A stretch of DNA of 64,000 bases from Medakamo hakoo (lineage: Eukaryota; Chlorophyta; Trebouxiophyceae; Coccomyxaceae). Each line of letters starts with the position of its first letter. Position 1 is the first letter of the stretch. Shown piece by piece: positions 21,801-29,705 of the stretch. The stretch lies in assembly GCA_026636295.1 (NCBI GenBank), contig CP089465.1, forward strand, positions 186,001-250,000, given 5' to 3'. The notes beneath the pieces are model-generated. The model ran no database searches. It was not told the DNA's origin and was given only the letters and a program-made list of their open reading frames with translations. Position numbers and translations under genes: made by a program.

Positions 21801-24800
21801 GGCCGCCCGGGCCATCGCCCCGGTCAGGCGGCGGAGCCCGCCGCCGCCCCGCCGGGCGGCCGCCGCTTCTGCCGCCGCTTCCGCGCGGGCCAGGCGCTCC
21901 AGGTGGAACAGGTCGTCCACGTCTTTTGGAGGCGGTGGCGGAGGTGGTGGAGCGGGCGCGGCTGCAGCACCACCGCCCGCCCGCCGTGCCCGCGCCGGGC
22001 GGGGCGGGGCGTCCGCGTCGGCCACAGGCCGGGTCGCGGGCGGCAACGCCCGCCCACCGCGGCTGGGCAGGCCGGCCAGCGGGTTGTGCGCCGCCGAGGC
22101 CAGGTTGCCCGGCGCGGCGTCGCCCAGGAGCGGCGCCAGGGCCGTGCGGGCGGCGGGTGGGACGGGCGAGCCCGGCCCCAGCGCGGCCTGGACGGCGCGC
22201 AGCAGGTCGGGCGGGAGGGACGCGGGCTGGACAGGCGGCGCCGGGGCAGGCACACCGCCCGGGCCGACGCGCCCGCCCGCCGCGGCCGTCAGGGCGGCCG
22301 CCATGCCGCCCACCCAGGCGCGCGCCGCCTCGTCGCCACTCGCGTCCCGGCCCCACCCCAGCACCAGGTCGGCCAGCTTGGCCGCCGCGCCGGGCGCCAC
22401 GCCGCCGGGTGCGGACCGCAGCCAGGCGACCGGCCAGGCCAGGCCCACGAGCGCGGCGACCGACGGCGGGGCGGCCGGCGGGGGCGGCGGGCCCGCGGCC
22501 GCGCCCGTCCCGGCTTTGGGCGGCTTGCGGCGCAGCGCGGCGCGGACGAGCGCCCAGGCCGCGTCCGCGGCCACGGCGACGGCGGGCGGCAAGGGTGGGC
22601 GCCCGCGGCGGGCGTCCGCCGCCCGGCGCGCGACCTCCACCACGACGGCCGTGGCCAGGCGAAAACGGCGCCCGCCCGCTGGGTCGGAGAGGAGAGCGTC
22701 CTTGCGCGGGACGGCCGCCGCGCCAGAGACAAGCGTGAGGACGGGCGCCGCGCCGTCCACGGTCGGCGCGGAGAGCAGCAGGTCGGCCAGGGCGGTGCTG
22801 GCGCGGGCGGCCGCGTCCCCGCGACACCGCGCGTCACCACCGCCGCCGCCGCCACCACCACCACCGCCGGCGGCAGCCGCCAGGCGCTCCAGCGCGGCCA
22901 CGGCCGCGTCGCGCAGCCGGGCGTCGACGCCCGCGGCGAGCGCGGCGAGCGGACCGGGCCCGCCCGCCACCACGAGCGCGGCCGGCGACGCGGCGGACAG
23001 CCAGGCCGCCGCCGCGCCGCGCAGGCCGTCGACTAGGGCCGCGTCGGTCGCCGGGCCTGGGAGGGCCAGGGCCGGGAGGTGGTGCGGTTGTGCTGGTCCA
23101 GGCTGCGCCGCGGCCCCGACCGGGGCGGCTGCCACGCCAGGCAGCGGGTCGGCGAAAAAGCCGCCGCCGCCGTTGAGGGCGGGTGTCGTCGCCGCCGCCG
23201 TCGCAGGACCAGCGGGCGTGAGCGGTGGCGGACGCGGCTCCGCGTCCGCCAGGCGCGCGGCCGCGGCCACCAGCGCCGCGCCCGCTCCGCCGCCGGGCGC
23301 GGCCGCGAGCGCGGCCCACAGCATCGGCGCGACCGCCCAGGAGCCGGCGGGGCGAGGCGGGGGGCAAGGCACGTCCGTCGCGGCGGCGAGGCCGCCATCC
23401 CCGCGCCCGGCCTCGCCCGCGCCGGGCGTCCAGGGCGCCCAGGCGAAGGGCGAGGGAGGCGAGGCGGCCGCGACCGAGTCGGCCAGCGCGGCCGCGTCGG
23501 CTTCGACCAGCCGCGCCGCCAGGCGCGCGGCCAGGCCGGGCAGGGGGTCGTCGCCGCCGTCATCGGCCCGCGTCCCGCCGGCGAGGCGGGCGATGAGCGG
23601 GCCCGCACACTCCGCCACGGACCGCCAGTCGCAATGTTCTGCGAGGTCGAGCGCCGCGGCGGCCGCGGCCGCGGCCGCGGCTCGGCCAAACTCGTGCGGG
23701 CCCGCCCCGGCCGCCACGCCCGCCAGAAACTCGCCCACGCGCCGGACCAGGGCCGCGCCGCCGGGCGCGGCCGCGGCGGACTGGGCGATGGCCGGCAAGG
23801 CTTTCATGATGGACGCCTGGAGCGGGGGCGGCGCGCACGCCGCGCCGGCCGTGAGCGCCGAGACCAGGCGGGTGGCGGCCGCCGCGGCCGACGCGCCGTC
23901 TGGCCAGGCAGCCCGCCCAAGCTTGCGGAACATCAGGGCCACCGCGTCGACGGCCCGCCAGGCCGTCGCCAGGCCGGCGCGGACCTCGCCCAGCGCCGCG
24001 TCCACGAGGCCGGCCGTCGCGGGGAGGAGGACGGCCGCGGCGGTCGGCCGGTCGCCGTCGCCGTCGTCGCCGTCCTCGTCTTCATCTCCCGCGGCGACGA
24101 CCACCGAGTCCAGGACCTTCAGCACAACCTGCCAGGCCAGGCGCCGGGGCGGGAAGGGTGGCGGTGGCCGGCCGGGCGCGAGCGGTGGAGGCGGTGGCGC
24201 GCCGGCCAGGCAACCGACCGCGCGCTGGAGCGTGCCCGCCACCGTGGCCGCCGCTTCCGCGCTGTCGATCCGGGCGCGCGACAGGAACGTGGACGCCGCC
24301 TGGCGCACGGCCACGTCAGCCGCCCCCACCAAGTGGAACAGGCCCGGGTAGAAGCCGCCGGCTTCCAGCGGCAGGCGTGCGCCGCGCGCGAGCGCGCCCA
24401 CCAACCCGACCGCGGCGGCTTCCACGCCCGCGTCCGCGGCCAGGTTGGCGTCCGGGAAGGCCAGGACTTCGGCCAGGGCGATCGTTTCGTTGGGGCCGCC
24501 GGCCAGGGCGGCTTCCAGGCGGGGGCCGTCGGCCGCGGCCAGGGCGGCGCGGACGGCGGGCGGGAGGTGCTCCCCGCCATCGCGTCGCGCGCCGTGGTAG
24601 GTCGCCACGCAGTGGGTGCACGCGTTCAGGGCCTCGCACCAGGGCGCGTCCAGGCGTCCAGGCGGCTGGGACGCCGCGGCGGTCAGGGCCGCGTCGAGCG
24701 CGGCGGCGTCGCCGGCGAGGCGGCACCAGTAGTGGCCGGCGGGGACGAGGTCGGAGTCGGCCGGTGCGCCACGCTCTGTGCCTTCGTCGTCGTCGTCGGA

Positions 24801-24929
24801 CGAGGAGGAAGGCACAAAGATGACGCCGCCGTCGGCGGCGGTTGGGTCGTCGTCGTCTTCACTGGACAGGACGAGGACGGCCTCGTCGTCGGCCGGGCCG
24901 GCGGCGGCCGGGTCGTCGCCGCGCTGCAT
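18828..24929 (-). CDS. Senataxin/Sen1-like superfamily 1 RNA/DNA helicase
   Basis: One uninterrupted frame of 2,033 residues from the ATG at 24929; the frame stays open a further 64 codons upstream, but this Met begins the acidic N-terminus and directly follows the AT-richer divergent spacer. Motifs in order: Walker A GPPGTGKT (~1477), DEAAAAVEA (~1700), GDPAQLP, QYRMHP (~1768), VDGVQGREFD (~1900) and NVALTRAKR near the end. These define the Upf1-like group, and the spacing plus the long N-terminal helical region (starting HYWCRL...HCVATYHG) point to senataxin/MAA3, which resolves R-loops and aids transcription termination in the nucleus. Residues ~1050-1250 are a Pro/Gly/Arg-rich linker. The absence of any intron in a 6.1-kb gene is unusual beside intron-bearing neighbours. 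Confidence 0.9.
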   Translation of the reverse strand: MQRGDDPAAAGPADDEAVLVLSSEDDDDPTAADGGVIFVPSSSSDDDDEGTERGAPADSDLVPAGHYWCRLAGDAAALDAALTAAASQPPGRLDAPWCEALNACTHCVATYHGARRDGGEHLPPAVRAALAAADGPRLEAALAGGPNETIALAEVLAFPDANLAADAGVEAAAVGLVGALARGARLPLEAGGFYPGLFHLVGAADVAVRQAASTFLSRARIDSAEAAATVAGTLQRAVGCLAGAPPPPPLAPGRPPPPFPPRRLAWQVVLKVLDSVVVAAGDEDEDGDDGDGDRPTAAAVLLPATAGLVDAALGEVRAGLATAWRAVDAVALMFRKLGRAAWPDGASAAAAATRLVSALTAGAACAPPPLQASIMKALPAIAQSAAAAPGGAALVRRVGEFLAGVAAGAGPHEFGRAAAAAAAAAALDLAEHCDWRSVAECAGPLIARLAGGTRADDGGDDPLPGLAARLAARLVEADAAALADSVAAASPPSPFAWAPWTPGAGEAGRGDGGLAAATDVPCPPPRPAGSWAVAPMLWAALAAAPGGGAGAALVAAAARLADAEPRPPPLTPAGPATAAATTPALNGGGGFFADPLPGVAAAPVGAAAQPGPAQPHHLPALALPGPATDAALVDGLRGAAAAWLSAASPAALVVAGGPGPLAALAAGVDARLRDAAVAALERLAAAAGGGGGGGGGGGDARCRGDAAARASTALADLLLSAPTVDGAAPVLTLVSGAAAVPRKDALLSDPAGGRRFRLATAVVVEVARRAADARRGRPPLPPAVAVAADAAWALVRAALRRKPPKAGTGAAAGPPPPPAAPPSVAALVGLAWPVAWLRSAPGGVAPGAAAKLADLVLGWGRDASGDEAARAWVGGMAAALTAAAGGRVGPGGVPAPAPPVQPASLPPDLLRAVQAALGPGSPVPPAARTALAPLLGDAAPGNLASAAHNPLAGLPSRGGRALPPATRPVADADAPPRPARARRAGGGAAAAPAPPPPPPPPKDVDDLFHLERLARAEAAAEAAAARRGGGGLRRLTGAMARAAAQEAAADAAAAELRDREERTGGLDFPDEADGGGRGRDRGGLNPLGRPQPPPPPRRPVPPRPPPPPPPPRPSGGTTRTLPGPVHGRHARPHVRPVHAPRAPARAPPPLLFEMAHVERDVLAWNLASVASGEATAAGLRALARCGGVPSTFRDAAHYGAAWRPLLVEEVRASLLAALEEARAGWARQRGGGGGGNESGGPGAGKCPGRCHLVVDGCGRVDQLHKLTLSLPGARAGASWRAAGVPCAGDLAWLAPASAGDGSGGAGAPTFDFNPLAPHLLGLVRWVKEDGVPRTTRVEVAVNFMGPAADAADHARLTAAHAAAVPGRLWQVASLMPWPTFERQFKALAAVPRLPRRLRVELLTGAREGDEGGDRAAGRAAAAAGGGQPPPPRPLSQCRLLPPGLRTALYESLNASQSDAVSDALGPPPGRGRFVLVKGPPGTGKTAAVVAIVSALLAATGPPGGGGSGSAHPGASAAGTSQALSPPASPPWSGGCGPSSASQQGAAQVASQGGRLPGAPPPRRVLVCAQSNAAVDEVVARLVGARDEGAWARDGRRVPLAGLVRVGAGAGPGLEAWSLDAAAEGLVGEAVRRDGAPPGVRRRALRAARVTALAAAPVVAATLSAAGGELADLVATSAACARAHAAAPDRPPPIPLFDAVVIDEAAAAVEAAALVPLTLLAPHAPVVLVGDPAQLPATVLARGAAVRTLLGRSLFERLADAGVPARMLDTQYRMHPAISAFPAAHFYGGALRDAGDGWWAAAEDGGDARPRLAFFDVARGSEAAPDAGGSLANWREADAAVALAVRLADVTGDAPLLPRRGAASVAVITPYNAQAALLRENVRRARLPPGALPISVYTVDGVQGREFDGVVFSCVRACRAPSPAGGGGEGGPAAAVASSLGFLADVRRANVALTRAKRRLFVVGRASTLEGCPPYRALMEAARAGGGFQADVQDVRASLARVMGERGGGGGGGKRREGERDVRAPRNSRRQRRG

Positions 24930-25234
24930 TGAAAGAAAAAGGAGAGCCGCGCGCGCGGCGGCCGTTTCGGCCGAATGAGAGAGGGAAGGCAGGCCCGCCG
25001 CACTCTCTTGCTTCTTCACTGCCGCATCCCTTCCCCGGCGCTCCGTCGCCGCACGCACACACACTTCCGCTTCGGCGACCGCACGCGCGCACCTGGCGCA
25101 CGGGCACGTCCGACCTCCCACCGAGCGAGCCTGAGCCGGAGGGTCGCTCGAGCGCGCGCGCCGGTTTCCTCACCGCGCGCAGGAAAACAAGCCAAGCGGG
25201 CTAGTAGCTTCGCTGCCGCGTTTCCCCGGGCGCC
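24930..25234. promoter_or_regulatory. Divergent promoter between the helicase and ABCG genes
   Basis: This is a 305-bp spacer between two start codons facing away from each other. It is less GC-rich than the flanks and CA-rich near 25052-25064. No TATA box is apparent. The reading frame of the helicase stays open into this region, so its true start could be slightly upstream. Confidence 0.5.
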
Positions 25235-28216
25235 ATGGGAGCCATCCAGTGGCTGTGGATCACCTCCCTCGCGCTCAGTCACGTGCTGGGTGCCTTCTTA
25301 TTGCTGTATGCGATTGAAAAAGTCAACGGCGGCGTGAGCCGGTGCGCGCGTCGCTTGCTGCGGCGCCCGCCGCCGGCGACGCCGCGCACGCCCGCGTCAA
25401 AGACTGGCACGCCTTTTGCCGAAAGCCGCCCCAGCGCGGGCGCCGCCGCTGCGACCGCCCGTGCCAAGTCGGCGGGCGCGTCTGTGCTGTACGCTGACGA
25501 CTCTGTGAGCGGCGCGGTCGACGACAAGCCCCTGAGCACGGTCCTGGCGCCGGCATGGAGCCGCGGGTGCAGCTGCAAGGTGCGTGTCGATGGAGGGAGG
25601 GGAACGACGGGGGTTGGGGTGCTTGGTCGACAGGCTCCGATGCCCCCGCCACCCGCATTGGGACGGGCGCGTTGGGAACTGGGCAGAGGGTGGGCGGGAG
25701 CGGGAGGCGAGCGCAGGGCGAGCCCGCCGGCCGGCGTCGGAAGCGAGCGCGCCAGCGCCCGCCTGCGCGCGGTCAACGCCCGCCCGCGGCTTGGTGCCCC
25801 TCCCAATTCGACGGCCGTTGCCGACGCCGGCGCCACCCACCCGCCCTCGCCCGCCGGCCGCGCTGCGACTTGAGACAACGGAGACGCTACCAGGAGAGGC
25901 GGGTGGACGAGGGGTGGCGTGCTGAGCGCCGCGGCCCTCCCGCTTTCGCCCGGGCCCCAACGCGCCGACGGCCACACACTGCCCCCTCCCTCTCTCGCTC
26001 TCTCCCTCCCCCTCCCCTCCCCGCTGCCTTGCTTGCTGCCGCCCCGCACAAAACCCGCTCACGCACCACCTCCACCCCTTGACACAAAACAGGCTGCCTG
26101 CGACTGCGCCAACCGGTGGGTCCCGCCCACCGGCGCGCCCGCCCCGCCGCCCGGCACCGTCGTCCCGTACCCGGCCGACCTCGCCTGGACGGGCCTGTCC
26201 GCGTGCGTCCCGGACCGCGCCGCCGGCACGTCCAAAACCATCCTGGCGCCCACGTCCGGCATCGTCGTCCCTGGTGAGCTGTGCGCCTTGGTCGGTCCGT
26301 CCGGCGCGGGCAAGTCCACGCTCCTCGAACTGCTGGCGGGGTACGCGGGCCACGATGCGCGCACTGTGTCGGGCACGATTGCCATGAACGGCGCGCCCGT
26401 CGGCCGCCGCTTCCGCCGCGTGTCCGCCATGGTCAACCAGGACGACCTGTTTGTGCCCACCATGACGGCGCTGGAGACGCTGACGTTCCACGCCAACCTG
26501 CGCATCCCGCGCGCCGGCAAGGGCGCGGCCACCAAGGCGGCAGTCGGCGGCGCGCTGACGAAAGACGAGGTCGAAGCCCGCATGCGGGCGGTCCTGGAGA
26601 CCATGGGCCTGTGGCGGGCCCGCCACACGCAAGTGGGTGGCACGCTGGCCGGCGGCGTGTCCGTGCGCGGCCTGTCGGGCGGCGAGAAGCGCCGGCTGAC
26701 CATTGCCTGCTCCCTCATCGCGCGGCCGTCCATCCTCTTCCTGGACGAGCCGACGTCGGGCCTGGACTCGTTCGCGGCGCTCAACATCATGGAGTACGTC
26801 GCCAAACTGGGCGGCGCCGGCCACACCATCATCGCGTCCGTGCACCAGCCCCGGTCCGCGATCTGGGCCATGTTCCACAAGGTGTGCCTGCTGTCGGAAG
26901 GGCGGCAGCTGTACTTTGGGCCGCCCGACGGCGTCGCGCCCTGGTTTGGCTCCGAAGTCGGCTACCGCCACTCCACGGACAAGGACGGCGCGGTGTCCGA
27001 CTGGATCATCGATTTGGTGTCCGTCGGCTTTGCCAAGCCGCCGCGCGTCGCCGCCCGGTCCATGACGGCCGTCGGCGACGTCGCGGCCGCGGCCGACGCG
27101 TGGGCCGCGCGCGGCGTGGCCGCGCAGCTGGCGCCCGCGGACGCCGCCGCCCTGGCGTCCCTCACCGCCGCGGCCGCCGACGGGTCGTTGCCGCCCGCGG
27201 ACGACGGCGACAGGGCGTCCTCCTCCACCAAGCGCGGCGCCGTCTCCGAGTACCCGACGTCCTGGCTGACCCAGTTCCGCGTCCTGCTCCACCGGTCGTG
27301 GATCAACCAGATCCGCAACCCGGCGGACGCGACGTCGCGGCTCATGCTGGCGGTCTGGGTGTCCATGATGGCGGGCCTGGTCGCGTACGACCAGGAGCTC
27401 AACCCCGGGTCCGCGGGCAAGACCATCGGCACCTTTTTCTTCGAGGTCATCGTCTTTTCTCTCTTACCGTTCTGCTACATGAGCCTGTACATGAACGACC
27501 GCGCGTTCTTCGTGTCGGACGTCCGGTCCGGCCTGTACACGCCGTCCGCCTACCACATCGCCCTGACGCTGTCTTCGCTGCCCTTCATCATCGCCTTTTC
27601 CGTGCTGGGCGGCTTCGTCACGTACGGCGCAATCGGCATGTGGCCGAGCGCGCCGCACATCGCGATGTTTGGTCTGCTGATGGTCCTCAACTCCCTGTGC
27701 TCCATCCAAGTCCTGGTCGCGTTCGTGTACGGGTCGGACACCCAGGACATGGCGTACATGAACGCGGTCGGGTACTCCACCCTGGGCGTCCTGCTCATGG
27801 GCTTCTGGGTGCGCATCCAGCACCTGAAGATTGCGCCGCTGAAATGGTTTTCGTTCCTGTTTTACCAGCGGTGGGCGCTGCAGGGCTTCTCGCACAACGA
27901 GCTGGCCGGCCGCAAGTTCTACTACCCGGCCGACTGCCCGCAGTGGCAGTCCAACCCGGCGCTGTACGAAAAGGCCAAGTACGACTGGCCGCGCGACCCG
28001 CGCAACAACCCGTTCAACATCCCGCTGGAGCGGCTGTCGGAGCGCCAGAAAACGCCGACCTGCTCCGAGCTCAACTCGGGCAACGACATCCTGCGCTACT
28101 GGGGCTTCACCATCACGGCCTGGCAGTCGGTGGGCGTCATGCTCCTATTCTACGGCATCTTCCACGTCATGTCCTTCCTGGCGCTGCGGAGCCTGGTGAA
28201 GAGACGGGGCAAGTGA
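25235..28216 (+). CDS. ABC transporter, subfamily G half-transporter
   Basis: Two exons, 25235-25579 and 26093-28216 (phase 0), give 822 residues. Exon 1 encodes a hydrophobic N-terminal helix at residues 5-28 and a disordered linker. The nucleotide-binding domain carries Walker A GPSGAGKST (~184), signature LSGGEKRR (~309), Walker B LFLDEPTSGLDS (~332) and the H-loop SVHQP. The C-terminal ABC2 membrane domain has six helices and the long extracellular loop typical of White/WBC transporters (FYYPADCPQW). NBD-before-TMD order is diagnostic of subfamily G. Half-transporters dimerise and usually export lipids, sterols or hormones, but the substrate is unknown. The extra N-terminal membrane helix is uncommon for the family and could be a signal anchor. 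The intron is 513 bp, the longest certain one in the window. Confidence 0.93.
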
Positions 28217-28723
28217 GGGGGAGGGAGGAGGCGGATGGGGTGGATGATGGGGGCGGGGAAATGGCGTGAGAGCTGATTTTCCTTCCCGTGCTTCTTCTTT
28301 TTTTCTTTTTTTTCCGGCCCCTGGCGTGCGCCAATACCTGCGTACGCCGCGGCTGGTGGGTCTGCCCGCCCTAAGACGGGCGTGCGGTGTTTTTTTTTAA
28401 CCGAGAGAGAGAGAGAGAGTGCGTGTGTTTCGGGGATGGAGAGAGAGACAAGAGACACCCCCCCGTGATTCTTCCCTTCTTGCTTTGTTATGAGATGAGA
28501 GAGAGATACATGAGAAACATTGAGAGAGGGCGTCGCACGCACACACACTACACATTCACCGGCGCACATACAGGGCGGGGAAAGGGCGGGTGGTTGAGGG
28601 TGGTGGAAACACACAGCAAAAAAATAAACACGAGCAGCAGGCCCGCTCCCGCCTCTCCTCGCCCTTTTTGCAAGCGTCATAAACCCACAAAAATTCCACC
28701 CTGCCATCCTCTACCCAACACAG
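28217..28723. other. Intergenic region 3' of the ABCG gene
   Basis: This 507-bp stretch contains T-rich segments, a GA dinucleotide repeat at about 28403-28419 and further GAGAG patches near 28437-28532. It probably holds the 3' UTR and poly(A) region of the transporter and the 5' flank of the tRNA. No coding region is supported. Confidence 0.5.
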
Positions 28724-28859
28724 CGGCGGTGCCCGAGCGGTTAAGGGGGTTGACTAGAACTCTTTGTTCTAGCCTGGTGTTCTCGCAACACTGGGCGACT
28801 GTCACACACATTGTGATCAACTATCGTGAGATGCACAGGTTCGAATCCTGTCCGCCGCG
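28724..28859 (+). tRNA. tRNA-Ser (anticodon AGA) with a 56-nt intron
   Basis: The acceptor stem GCGGCGG (28724-28730) pairs with CCGCCGC (28852-28858), followed by discriminator G at 28859. The T arm is ACAGG-TTCGAAT-CCTGT. The anticodon stem GTTGA (28749-28753) pairs with TCAAC (28817-28821). The loop reads C-T-AGA-A, then an intron at the canonical 37/38 position (28760-28815), then A. A long variable arm (ATC-GTGA-GAT) fits the serine class. The B box is at 28838-28848. A run of six T at 28862-28867 follows, as expected for RNA polymerase III termination. CCA is not encoded, as normal for eukaryotes. Confidence 0.88.
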
Positions 28860-28861
28860 GA

Positions 28862-28867
28862 TTTTTT
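28862..28867 (+). terminator. RNA polymerase III terminator
   Basis: Six consecutive T lie two bases after the discriminator base of the tRNA-Ser gene, the standard Pol III stop signal. Confidence 0.75.
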
Positions 28868-29705
28868 GTCTCTTTTTGTGTGCGGGAGGGGGCGGCGGGC
28901 GCGGGCGGCGAAGGGAAAGGGCGGGGAGGGCGGAGCGGGGCATGGTCGAGTGGTTCAAAGCGGGCGGGGCGGGGGGTGGTCTTTTTTTTGCCGGGGTGGT
29001 GCGAGGGTAGGGGGTTTGAGGGCATGGGCGAGGCGTGTGAGTCGAGGTGTGGCTCTGCTGGGCGCGGGCGCCTGGAAGGGACGGGGCCGGGCGGGTGGAC
29101 GGCCGAGGACGGCCGGGGCGGGTTGAGCGGAGGGGCAGCCCCCCCCGCGGGGCCCTGCCCGACGCGCCTTCTGCTGCTCGGAGGCCAAGGCACAGATTCC
29201 GTGAATGGACGTTTCGAAGGCCTCCACCCTCACCAGGCGAGGACCTGTGCATCCCTGAACGGTTTCCGGGGGTGCAGGAGGCGTGGACAGAGCGTGTTCG
29301 TGGGTGGGCAGGCGTGTGTAAAACTGGATTCTGCTGAGCGAGGTCGGTCGACCCCCTTCCCAACGCTTTCAACGCTCCATCCGTCCCGTAAAAAATCAAT
29401 CTACACACACAGTCCGCTCTCGACGGTGCGGGCTAGCTCCCATGCGCGCGAGGGAGGGAGGGAAGGGTGATGGGAGGGTCGAGTGGGGACAGCAGGCGGG
29501 CAGGCACGAGCACGGCCGCGTAAACACACGCGCAGCGACAGGCGGGCTGTCTTTGCGAGCAAAAGTTTGCGAATCAAACCTCCCCCCGCCCACGCCTCCC
29601 CGCCGCGCCTGCTCCGCACAGTCTCCGCACGGGGCCTCATCTCACCTGCACGCACCTCCCCACGCAATGTGCGCACCACCACGCCAGCCTCCGCCCCACG
29701 CCGCC
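28868..29705. other. Intergenic region without supported genes
   Basis: About 840 bp between the tRNA and the 3' end of the second SET gene. Short open frames exist on both strands, but none has domain content, a splice pattern or the codon bias of the real genes. A CACACACAC stretch and an A-run lie near 29391-29410. Confidence 0.5.

Noticed and set aside
18954-23036. A 1,360-codon open frame on the plus strand
   Set aside because: It lies opposite the senataxin-like helicase and has no domains; long antisense frames are expected where codon third positions are nearly always G or C.
28868-29705. Several overlapping short frames on both strands
   Set aside because: Pro/Arg/Ser-rich shadows with no family resemblance.
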